Shown piece after piece: positions 23,711-33,845 of a stretch of 64,000 nucleotides of DNA (positions within the stretch are counted from its first letter, which is position 1; each line of letters starts with the position of its first letter). The translations under genes were made by a program, and so were the position numbers. The stretch lies in contig NC_081556.1 of assembly GCF_963082655.1 (NCBI RefSeq), forward strand, positions 5,253,765-5,317,764, in the 5' to 3' direction. The notes below the pieces were generated by a model. It was not told the DNA's origin. It searched no databases and worked only from the letters and a program-made list of their open reading frames with translations. The stretch is from Stomoxys calcitrans (lineage: Eukaryota; Arthropoda; Insecta; Diptera; Muscidae).

Positions 23711-24610
23711 TAAACGGTGATTTTTAAGAGCTATAGGAAAGTTTTCCAACAAAAAACGCATAAAATTCAAAAAAAAAAGTCATGAAATTTTTATTTGAAT
23801 CGATAGTACTGTCCATATTATATAATGTTTGAAGCAAATGTTAATCAGACTGCGCCTCAAATGGTCCATTTCCTTAGTCCAATTTTGGCATACTCTTTCC
23901 AACATTTCGGTATCTAAAGAATAAATCCTTCATTGTTGTCTTCCAATGCGCCATTTGAAGCGGGCTTATTTGCGCAGACATGAGCTTTAACATAGACCCA
24001 CAGAAAATAGTCTAAAGGCGCCTAGGCGGCCAATTGACTGGTCCCGAATGTGAAATAAAATATTCACCGAACTCGCCTCTCAATAAGTCCATTGTTACGG
24101 ATGCTGTGTGGCATGTGGCACCAACTTGTTGAAACCACATGTTATGCAAATTAAGCTCTTGCATTTTGGGCAAAAAAAGTTGGATATTATCTCACGGTAG
24201 CGCTCATCATTCGGATCATCTTTGAAGAAGTACGGTCCAATGATGACACTAGCCCATAAACCTTACTAAACTATGACTTTTTCTGGATGCATGGCTCTTG
24301 CAATGCTTCTGGCTGATATTCACTACAAATTTGACAATTCTGTTTATTTACATACCCATTGAGCCATAAATGAGCTTCGTCGCTGAACAAAATTTTTCGA
24401 TAAAAAAGTGGATCTTCAACTTCCAAGAGCCCATTCACCGAAAATTTTGCATTGCGGCAGGTCGTTCGTCTTCAATTCTTGCACCAGCTGTATTTTGAGA
24501 AACTTCACACTTAAATCCTTCCGCAAAATTGTCCACGTTGTAGAATAACAGAGGCCCAATTGCTGCGAACGGCGACGAATCCATAATTGATCATTAACAC
24601 TGGCCGATAC
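23711..24610 (-). pseudogene. Tc1/mariner-type transposase, longer dead copy
   Basis: Minus-strand translation passes through most of the transposase: 'NTAGARIEDERPAA' near 24470, 'KIHFFIEKFCSATKLI' near 24390, 'YGSMGM*INRIVKF' near 24340, 'HHWTVLLQR' near 24230, 'FLPKMQELNLHNMWFQQVGATC' region near 24130-24180, 'FGEYFISHSGPVNWPPR' near 24030, and a C-terminal 'MLER'-like segment. The second catalytic aspartate is lost: the usual QQDGAT reads QQVGAT. Several stops and shifts also break the frame. The terminal 'ggtgatttttaagagctat' at 23714 marks the 3' end of the element. Same family as 21616-22100. Only inactivated copies are seen in this window. Confidence 0.85.
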
Positions 24611-24629
24611 AGCTGCGATATTTTATTCA

Positions 24630-24730
24630 TACCATAAAGGAACAGAGGCAATCTTTTCACATGTCGCTGTCCGGTTCAAGTTGAAGCCTAACAGTCGAGA
24701 CCGAACGGCGCACAATGTTGCCTCTTGGTG
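24630..24730 (-). mobile_element. SINE fragment (reverse)
   Basis: 'ccataaaggaacagaggca', 'tgtccggttcaagttgaag' and 'gagaccgaacggcgcac' match the middle and distal SINE blocks in reverse order. Head missing. Confidence 0.65.
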
Positions 24731-24759
24731 TATTCGTTGGATACAAATGGCTAAAGTTA

Positions 24760-25010
24760 ACATAGAGTATGGTCCAAATCGGTCTATACTTGATATAGCT
24801 CCCATATAAACCGATCTATAACTTTATATAGCTCCCATATAAAACGATCTCCTGATTTAACTACTCGTACCTCCAGAGGTCGCAATTATTACCTGATTTG
24901 AACGAAATTATGCATGATGACATCTGTTAAGAGTCTCAACAACTACCAAAGGTATGGTCCTAATCGGTCTAGACTTGTAAAGTCGATTTTTTATTGATAG
25001 GAGAATATAT
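24760..25010 (-). mobile_element. R2 repeat fragment (reverse)
   Basis: 'tggtccaaatcggtctatac', 'atagctcccatataaaccg' (twice) and 'cctccagaggtcgcaatt' are reverse-strand forms of the R2 internal subrepeats. Confidence 0.75.
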
Positions 25011-26098
25011 CTCCCAGAGTAATTAAATGGCAATTTCAATGGGTTTTGGAAGTAACCAGGTCTCACTTAGGATCATTAAACCCAGAATTGGTACTAATCT
25101 TGATTGGGTGGCCGTGTGAGCCCTTCAACTTAACTCACTAGTAGTTGTTGGCTATTGGGTACTTTAAGAACTGCCAGCTAACAAGCAGAATTGAAAATTT
25201 TGCAAACACCGAAAAAAAGTCTGACAATATACAAACAGCTGTATTGATGATAATCATAAAGGAAAACATGATAAAGCCAAGTTGAAATATCAGAATAGGT
25301 AGGCCAATTAAATAAGTCGAAGAAAACTGATGATGATGATGGTGGTACTCGCAGTGGTAGAGCACAGCTAAACAAAACTATTGGGCAAAACAAATGCTAA
25401 TATTTTTAGGCTCCGAGCCCAAACACCATCATCACACCACCATTCTCTGGGCCATTATAAAGTTTGGCAAGTTCCAAGTTAAAAAAAAAACCAAAAACGA
25501 CTACGTAACTCAGTTTGATAGTTGTAGTCGCCGTACATGCGTTGTCTGACAGACAGACCTACTGATATGGCAGCCTGTCTGTCTGTCTGCCGGCTTCCAT
25601 TCATCCGAGTTGCTCTTTCCCCAGCTGTAGTCGTCAGTCTCAAAAGATAGTATTTATTACCAAACCTATCTACCTACCTATCAGCCTTTACTAACTACAA
25701 TAACTACCAGGAAGCAGAATATCATAAGAAAACACACAACAAAAAAGAAAACATGAGAATATAACATAATAATAACAATACGTACAATACAACTACAGCA
25801 AATGATTTCCAACAAGATAAACTTTAGCAACAACAATAGCAAACATCACAAGAACGCCCAGTGAGCGTTATAGTCGTTCCGCACCAGCCCAAAAAGGCAA
25901 TAAGACATCAGCGATGGTGACGTTGGCGACAACATATGTGTGGACTTGTTGTATGAGAGACTTAACCTTTGTGGCTATTATGGTTGACTTTCGTTTGTGT
26001 TTTCTTTTAGAACTCTTTTTTTTTCTTCTAAGTTGAGGCTAAGACTCGATAAACACTCGAAAAATAGTAATGGAGAATTCTTTAACACAAGGCAACGT
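25011..26098. other. Non-coding DNA; holds the first copy of a ~100-bp duplication
   Basis: No exon seen. The stretch 25966-26070 ('aacctttgtggctattatgg' onward) is repeated at 26563-26660. A GTCTGTCTGTCTG run lies near 25575. Confidence 0.45.
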
Positions 26099-26385
26099 AA
26101 TTCAGAGGCTAGCATGTCCCCCTTGAGGCTGAACGCCTTGGTTTAAATCCCGGCGAGAACATTAGACAAAATTTTCAGCGGTTAAACCCTGCAAGTGTTG
26201 GCAACAGTTGTGAGATATTTACCTTAGGTAATCACCAGAGTAAAATTCTCTACTAAGAGGTGTCGCTCTATGGAAAGTAGTTCGTACTGAGCAATAAAAA
26301 GGAGGTCCCTAATGATATGAGAGAAGTATCCCCCCCTTTTCCTTAATGGAATATGTTCATGGGCAAATTTGCGATTTAAGCAAAA
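26099..26385 (+). mobile_element. tRNA-derived SINE copy
   Basis: 'ttcagaggctagcatgtcc', 'ggctgaacgccttgg', 'tttaaatcccggcgagaac', 'gaggtgtcgctctatgg', 'gaggtccctaatgatatga' and 'ggaatatgttcatgggcaa' follow the order of the family from head to tail. The B box is slightly changed (GGTTTAAATCC for GGTTCGAATCC). Confidence 0.85.
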
Positions 26386-26453
26386 TTAAGCTGTATGGTA
26401 ATGTTGGTGCATACTTTTAGGCTCTTTTAAGGAAATTTTGTTTAAAGAGACTA

Positions 26454-26562
26454 ACGGCCTTTTTCACAAAACTTAGGGTAGGTTTGAAAAAATATTACTT
26501 AACAGTTCTATAAAGGAAATCCGCCAAATAAACATATTTCAAAGTTTTGTGAATAAGGCCGT
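26454..26562. mobile_element. 109-bp palindromic MITE
   Basis: Ends 'acggcctttttcacaaaact' (26454-26473) and 'agttttgtgaataaggccgt' (26543-26562) are inverted repeats with few mismatches. It lies at the edge of a duplicated stretch whose other copy (25966 onward) reads 'gacttaacctttgtgg' without it, so that copy looks like the empty site. Confidence 0.75.
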
Positions 26563-26689
26563 CAACCTTTGTGATTATTATGGTTGGCTTTCGTTTGTGT
26601 TTTCTTTTAAAACTTTTTTTTTTGTTTAAGTTCACTAAAACTTTGAAAAAACTCGAAAAATGCAAAGAGAATGAGAAAATGAATATATC

Positions 26690-27295
26690 CCCATACTTCG
26701 GTGGTGGGTACAAAAATGGTCTCGCTTGCTTAGGATTTTTTTTCACAGATACTACTCATTGATGTAGGTCGAAATGGACCAAATCGATTGAGATTTGGAT
26801 AAAGCTCCCATATAAATTGGTTTTTTGCTTCTAGAGCGCCTACAAGCCGCAATTGTTAGCCGATTGAGCTAAAATTTGAGCGTAGTGCAAATCGGGCTAT
26901 GATCTGATAGAACTCATATATTAACCCCTCTGCCGATTTCATGTCTTCAGCCCCCTAAAAAATTAGTTAACCGATTTGACTTTAATTTTGCACGTAGTGT
27001 TCTGTTACCACTTTCAACAACTGTGTCAAGTGCTATCCAGACCGGCCAATAACCTAATAAAGCTCAGTTATAAACCGATCTCTCGATTATTCTTGTTTGG
27101 CTTTTGAATGCTTTATTTTATTCGGGTCTGGCTGAAATTTGTTATGTAGAGTAAAATTATGCCTTTATTAATATAAAAATAAAAAAATAGTAAATAAAAA
27201 AATTATTTTGTATTAATTTTTAAAAAATCCATGATGGGTGGGTTTCAAAGATTCGGTCCGGTCGATCTTAGCACGTTTTTACGTGTTTTTAAATG
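26690..27295 (-). mobile_element. R2-type repeat copy (reverse)
   Basis: Left end 'cggtggtgggtacaaaa' at about 26699, right end 'gatgggtgggtttcaaag' at about 27234 followed by 'attcggtccggtcgatctta': the inverted 'acccaccatc' ends with the 'ggccgggccgaat' start, as seen from the minus strand. The middle has 'aaagctcccatataaattgg' and 'gcaattgttagccgattgag'. A diverged copy. Confidence 0.65.
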
Positions 27296-28710
27296 TTGTG
27301 GATTTACTAATTTTATCGACTACCTAAGTATGCAATAAAATTTTATCAAAAAAAGTTAGCCCCTAAAAGTATACCATATTAATTTTAAATATATATAAAG
27401 TATACCGTATACATTTAATGATTTTATTGAAGTTAGATTATTAAGCCCTAGAAGTATGCAATGTTTTATTGAATTTTTAATGAATATCTTGTCTTACACT
27501 CACAGATTTGCAAATGCAATTTGGTTTTCTTTAACTTCGAGAAGTTATTTGTAATACATTCCCAAACTTACTGACATTACTTTGATATACTCCTTCAATT
27601 AGCTTTTTTTCTTGAGTGCAAAAAAATGTGAGAACTTTAATACGCTGGAAACATTAAACTTCCGCCAGTCCATCTATCTCGCTGGTGCATAAATTAACTT
27701 AACAATATTACAAAAAAACAACAGACGCCGTAAAAGTATTGCGAGGCAGTTAAAAAAATTTGAGAAAAATTTAAATTTAAATTTAAAAAATTAGGTATTA
27801 TTTAAAAAAAATCGAAAAAGGATTAGTAAATTCAACCGCTAAGGTTTATTGAAAATAGTTTAGAAAATCTACTATAACTTTGCTTTCTTTTTTTGTTCAA
27901 TCAGGTTACAAACAAATGGGCTTAGTTATGTACTACACCTTATGCTACAGTAGTTGTTGAGTGTTTGAAAAGTTTTGCATTTTTTAGCATAAACATTAAT
28001 TTATTTTAGAAAAAAAAATCGTTTGCCCATATATCATATGCGGCCCATTTACTTTCTTCATTTTACTTTGTCCGCATTCATATAGATTTCTGCGTGTGTT
28101 TGTTGGTTTTGTTGTCTCACGTACTGGATTAAAACCTTGAAAATAAGTTTTAAATTCTCGCTTTGTGGTGTAACCAAAGACGAGAAAACATGGACTTGCA
28201 AAATGGAATTGAGAGAAGAAACAAATTTTATTCTTTTTAAGAACAATGGGACTAACACACACATACACTCATATACATCCATGGGGTTACCACATGCAAA
28301 TTGTGTTGTATTGATCTTCTTCTTTGTTTTTTTTCCTTCTTCTGTTATTGTATAATCAATCCCATTATACAAATACAATACATTGAATAATACTTCAATT
28401 TAACTTAAACTTTTTGCATTTAATTTGAAACAAACAGTAGAGAGTTGGTGTATAGGGGAGTTCTATTCAAAAACTTTTTCCATTGGATGCAAATTAAAAA
28501 AAAAAACTACACTAAACAAATGATGGGTTAATGTTTTAATTCTAGAAAATACATTGTTTGAAAAATAAACAAGAAGCTACAATGAAAAGAAATCAACAGA
28601 ATTGATGGGCGATATCAAATTTCATTTTTTAAAGTCTTATGGACAATATATGGTGTGAGAGCTGGAATTATAAATTCAGCCTTATTTGATTTCAATTTCT
28701 GTAGGAGCAA
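27296..28710. other. Non-coding DNA, nothing recognised
   Basis: AT-rich, no supported exon. Open frames around 27996-28378 lack domains and overlap each other on both strands. Confidence 0.4.
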
Positions 28711-29562
28711 TTTTGTCACAATTCCATTTCTTTTGGAAATTTTGTAAAAAAAAAATAATTTTTATAGGAAATTTCGTCAAAATTTCATTTCTATAGGAAA
28801 TTTTGTCAAAATTTCATTTTTATAGGAAATTTTGTCGAAATTTCATTTTTATACCAAAATTTGTCAAAATTTTATTTTTATAGGAAAGTTTGACGAAATT
28901 TATAGGAAATTGTGTAAAAATTTCATTTTTATAGGAAATTTTGTCAAAATTAATTTGTTTAGGAAAAAATTAATTTAATATAAAACTTTTTAAAATTTAA
29001 TTTTTTTAGGAAATTTTTTGAAAATTTAATTTTTATATAAAATTTTGTCAAAATTTAATTTTTATGTGAAATTTTGTCAATACTTAATTTTTATAGGAAA
29101 TTATGTCAAAAGTGATTTCTATAGAAATTTTTTTCAAAATTGAATTTTTAAAGGAAATTTTGGCAAGATTTGATTTTATAGGATATTGTTATACTAATAT
29201 AAACATATATATAGATAACTTTTTAAAATTTTCATTTTTATAGGAAATTTAGTCTAAATTTCACTTTTATAGGAAATTTTGTCAAAATTTAATTTTTATA
29301 GGAAATTTTGTCAAAATTTAATTTTTATAGGAAATTTTGTCAAAATTTAATTTTTATAGGAAATTTTGTCAAAATTTAATTTTTATAGGAAATTTTGTCA
29401 AAATTTCTTTCAATTCTTCAAGAAATTTTGTCAAAATGTCATTTCTATAGGAAACTTTTTAAAAATTTAATTTTTATAGGAAATTTTTTTTAAAGGAATT
29501 TTTTTTTTGAGGAAATTTTGGCATGCCTTTCAATGGTGGAGAAAATTTTATTTTTATAAGAA
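28711..29562. repeat. 29-bp minisatellite, family B
   Basis: Degenerate tandem unit 'ggaaattttgtcaaaattt' plus 'aatttttata', 29 bp, best preserved at 29270-29400. It shares 'ggaaattttgtc' and the exact period with family A at 14.4-15.3 kb. Remnants of family B also lie at 30560-30770, 32610-32800 and 33726-33845, that is on both sides of two R1 copies. Confidence 0.9.
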
Positions 29563-30540
29563 ACTGGGCCCGCTCCGCAGCGGCTTCATTAACTCTCTAA
29601 AATCTTTTCAGGGTGGGAACACTTCGCCCTGAATGCGGATATCGAATTCGTGCCATTGTAGCCTATGACGCTGAACGCGTTCGAATCCTGGCGAGAACAT
29701 CCGAAAAAGCGGTGTTTATCCCCTCTTAATGTAGGCGACATTTGCGAGGTAAAATGCCATGCAAGGTCATTTAAAAAATTTTCCGCAAAGAGGTGTCGCA
29801 CTGTGGGACGCCGTTCGAACTCGGCTTTAAAAAAAGGTCCCTTATCATTGAGTTTATATCATATAATAGAATATTCGTAATAATATCATATTCGTATTCT
29901 ACCCCCAAATACCTTTCATATGAGTTCCATATAGCCGTGGTCGGCTAATATGCCTATTTTGAGGTATTTAGGGGTGGGACGACTTCCCATTACTTGGACC
30001 TAATTTTTTATGCCATATTTGTAATCACATGGACGTTCATCTGTTTAGATACCCATATTGTGCCTATCGGCCCACTTTTTGTTTTGAGTGGCGTTTTTGG
30101 GATAGGGGGATGGTCTGCCATCATTCGATATCTAAATACATAATTTTTAGATGTCGATCCTTCCAGAAAAACCTTCACAATCTGTGAACATTTTAAGGAA
30201 ATCGGTTCAGCCGTTTTGGATTCTACGGTACAAACAAACAAACCCATATAGTCATGATTGGTTAGTATGCGAATTTGGGACGTAGTATTCTAATCTCCAA
30301 TACCTTGCATTTGATACCCATATTGCTCCGATCGGTCCCCTATTGATTTTGGGTGGTGTTTTTGGCTCTAAGGGGAGGGTCCGCCCCCCCTTCGGAAATC
30401 AAAAAATTTTATACCCTATGTTTCCTTCCAGACCAACCTACACAATCTGTGTAATTGGTTCAGCCGTTTTTGAGTCTATACGGAACAAACAAACACAACC
30501 TCATTTTTATTATTATATATACGATTTAGTGAACTTATAC
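29563..30540 (+). mobile_element. Dispersed repeat 'R1' copy, interrupted by a SINE
   Basis: Begins 'ctgggcccgctccgcagcgg', contains the phrases 'caaatacctttcatatgag', 'ggtggtgtttttggctcta', 'gagggtccgcccccc', and closes with 'ggttcagccgtttt' and 'tctatacggaacaaacaaac' (30450-30495). Flanked on both sides by 29-bp minisatellite B. A SINE (29650-29865) splits it near its start. Confidence 0.8.
29650..29865 (+). mobile_element. tRNA-derived SINE copy nested in R1
   Basis: 'gcctatgacgctgaacgcg' then 'ttcgaatcctggcgagaac' (B box intact), 'ggcgacatttgcgaggta', 'aaagaggtgtcgcactg', 'gccgttcgaactcggcttt', 'aggtcccttatcattgag'. The A-box head is shortened. Confidence 0.85.
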
Positions 30541-30770
30541 TCTTTTCAACCTAACCTAACCTAGTGCAAATTTTATTTTATAGAAAATATTGTCAAAGTT
30601 TTAATTTTTATAGAAAATTTTAATTTTTTAAAAACTAAATTTCTATAGGAAAATTTGCCAAAATTTCATTGTTTAAGGAAATTTTGTCTCAATTTCATTA
30701 TTATATAAATTTTTTCAATAAATCATTTTTATACGAAACTTTGTCTAAATTTCATATCTATCTAATTAAA
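30541..30770. repeat. 29-bp minisatellite B remnant
   Basis: Degenerate 'aaattttgtc..aatttcatt...tata' units on the right flank of the R1 copy. Confidence 0.6.
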
Positions 30771-32609
30771 TTTCTGATATTTTAGATACGATCAATTCTG
30801 TTTGATTATTGTGGCCTTAACGAAAACATTCAGTCTCTGCTGACCTTTAAATGAAATTTTATTGTCTAACGGTTTTCTAGTGAAAAAAATCAAAATATTT
30901 ACAACCCTAATAAATTGTTGTTAAGCGAAATAAGATGTTCAATTTGCCATTGCAAAATTCACTTCTTGACATACTTTTGAATGAAATTGAAAAAAAAAAG
31001 TATTTTGACAGCCGCTTAGAAATGAAATTTGTTATGCCATTCAAAGGTGGGGGATTTTCGAAGGTAAACATCATCATTATCAACACCATAAGCAAGTCTC
31101 TTGGGTCTAAGCTGGGTTGTAGGTGTGGAGGATGTAATGAATGGATGGGACACTTGTCCATTCACTTGCTCGCTCACGCATTCCCTTGCTTACTTGACTG
31201 TAAATGAGAAAGTTGATAAATCAATTGCTTTCATAATTCAAATTTTAATCTTTATGTACTAGTTTTGGTAGTTTGCAAAACTTTTATGGGGTGAAACAAA
31301 AGTTGATTAAAATCTGCAAATGTCAAAAATTTCCAAAGAAAGCAATAACCAAAAAAAAAAAAAGATTTCTAGCAAAGGATTAACAGAAAACAGTAACCAA
31401 AAGGTTTATGTAATTTCCTTTAACGTTTTCATCAAATGTTGTAGAGTGTACTTTAAAAAATTCAATGTCTTTGGTCCCATATGTACTTGGGGATAATTTA
31501 TTTGTCTGTTGTTGGTGACCAGCTAGTTGTCTTTATTTTGCATATATGTACATATGCATATGCGAGTATGTATGGCTGCTATGTAGGCAGGCAAGCAGGC
31601 ATTTACATATTTATTGTCTCCATGTCTATATTTATGTGCAATGGAATGGAGTTTTTAAGCCGCCTATATGGCTGTTTTTGTAGCTCTGTTTGTGTGCTTG
31701 CTTGGTTTTTTTGCATTTCTTTCCTCTGCCTGAAAAGAGCATGGCATCGGCGGCGGCGACGTTGTATGATTGTTGGTGTATTTGCAATAATAAAAATATT
31801 GATTTGTTGGGGTATGCCAAGAAGCCAAGAGTGCGCATGCGTTCTATTCCAATGCAAAAAGTAGGAAATGTTAACCTAGGCTCACTCGCACATTTAAAAA
31901 CCCCACACATACATGCTAAGGCCTAACAATGCCAACACCAACGAGCTATATGCAAAGGACATTTGAATGCAAATCTCTCACACACAGTCACACCACAACC
32001 ACCCATGTCCATACCCTTGCCCATTCATTATTGAGATTCATTCATCTTAAGCCTGAAAACAACAGAAAAAGGGGTGCTTATTTCAGTGACAACTCAAGGC
32101 GAGTGCCAAGCACATGAACAAAAACTCAAACACACATACACACTCACATGCACACAGCCACACATGCATACCCTCTTTTTACGACCATCACCACTGCATC
32201 GAGTAAAGTAAATAGCATAAAGAATTCCATTACAAATAGCAGGATTATAGCTTAAATTTAAAATAAAAATCCTTTAAGAACTTGGAGTATTTTTAGCATC
32301 ACCCCATTATTTTGATATGTGAAATTGAGCCTTACAGGCAAATCCTGGAAAAATGTTTTTAAACAAATAATGCCTACATGTAGGCGTTTAGAAACAAATT
32401 TATTTATAGCATATATTAGGGAGCTCTTTAAGCTTGATATGTGAAAATAAAAATTACCTACAATTAGTCGTTGCTATTTATATATGGTGTACTTTTAGGG
32501 AAATTTGAGTTGTAAACAAGCATTGTTATACAAAACAGAATCATTTAAGAAAAATTTTAAAAAATTGTAAAAAATTATCTTTCTTAAGGTGCATAGAGTG
32601 AAATTTAAT
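30771..32609. other. Non-coding DNA, nothing recognised
   Basis: Intron-like. A run of CATATG/GTATG motifs lies near 31540-31580 and ACACA-rich text at 32120-32170. The open frames at 31481-31926 on both strands are low-complexity and lack domains. Confidence 0.4.
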
Positions 32610-32800
32610 TTTTAGCTTTACGTTTCTGTAGGAAATTTCGGCAAAATCTTTTCTATAGGAATTTTTTTTTTTTAATTAATGGAAAATTTTATAAAATTTC
32701 ATTTTTATGGGAAATTTTATCAAACTTTTATTTCGATAGAAGTTTTGTCTACATTTCATTTCTATAGGAAATTTTGTCAAAATTTCATTTTTATAGCAAA
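32610..32800. repeat. 29-bp minisatellite B, left flank of an R1 copy
   Basis: Units such as 'aggaaattttgtcaaaattt' 'catttttatag'; ends at 'tttttatagcaaa', where the R1 copy begins. Confidence 0.7.
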
Positions 32801-33725
32801 CTAGCTGAGCCCTGCCGGCTCCGCTGTGACCGATAATGCTATATTGGAGAGGTGTACTCTAAATTTTGAAATTTCTATTCCAATATTCCTGTGGATCTTT
32901 TTAGACTCAAATACCTCTTAGTAAACCCCACATTGCAATGGTCAGTAAAAGTTCCATTCGCGCTCTACACCCAAAGACCTTGCATTTAAGTTGCATATTG
33001 CCATGGTCGTATGTCCGATTTAAGTTTTTTTTGGGGTGGTGTGACCCACGAAATACACAGTCCCATAATTGGATACAAGATTCGTTTTTTACTTTCAAAT
33101 ACCTTTTATTTGAGCCCCATTTTGCCATGGTCAGGAAATAAGTCCTGTTTGGGGGGTGTTTTGGGGAAGGGGAGGACCCCCAGAAACCTTGTCCCGAAAG
33201 TGGATATCAATTTCGTGCTCTACTCCCAAATACCTTTATTTAAGCTCCGTATTGCCATGGTCAGTAAATATGTCCGATATAGGGGAAATTTGGAGGTAAG
33301 GCGGTCACTTGACTCCATATTTGAATATCAGATTCGTTTTCCACTCTCAAATACCTTTCATTTGAGTCCCATATTGTCGTGATTGGTCTATGAATATATT
33401 TGGTGAGTTTTAGGGTGGGGCGTTCCCCCCAGGTACATGGGGTACCGAAATTGGAATAGAAAATTTTGAATTTAGATTACAAAAAAAAGCATATAAAATT
33501 TCGCTTAAATCTCACCACCCTCATCCGAGATCAGGCGTTTCTGAAAATTAATAATAGGGGGAGGGTCCGCTCCCCCTTCAGATATCAAAAAATTTTGTAC
33601 CCCATTTTCACCACGGGATCATTATGCACCATCTGAGGAAATCGGTTTAGCCGTTTTTAAGTCTATACGGAACAACAAAACAAACAAACCAACAAATAAG
33701 CACAAATTAATTTTTATATGTAAGA
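32801..33725 (+). mobile_element. Dispersed repeat 'R1' copy
   Basis: Begins 'actagctgagccctgccgg' then 'ctccgctgtg'. The phrase 'caaatacctttcatttgagt' plus 'cccatattgccatggtca' recurs near 32909, 32969, 33093, 33224 and 33346, so the internal period is about 122-131 bp for the later copies. Then 'gggagggtccgctccccc' (33549) and the closing 'cggtttagccgtttttaag', 'tctatacggaacaa' near 33660. Flanked left and right by 29-bp minisatellite B. Confidence 0.8.
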
Positions 33726-33845
33726 TTTTTGTAAAAATTTCATTTATATAGGAAATTTTGCCAAAATTTCATTTCTATAGAAAATTTTGTCAAAATTTCG
33801 TTTTTGTGGGAAATTTTGTAAAAATTTCATTTCTATAGGAAGAAG
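33726..33845. repeat. 29-bp minisatellite B, right flank of an R1 copy
   Basis: Four units of 'aaattttgccaaaatttc' 'atttctatag' type. Confidence 0.7.

Noticed and set aside
31481..31926. Overlapping open frames on both strands (up to 127 codons)
   Set aside because: Open on both strands at once, rich in Cys/Leu from simple text, no recognisable domain.
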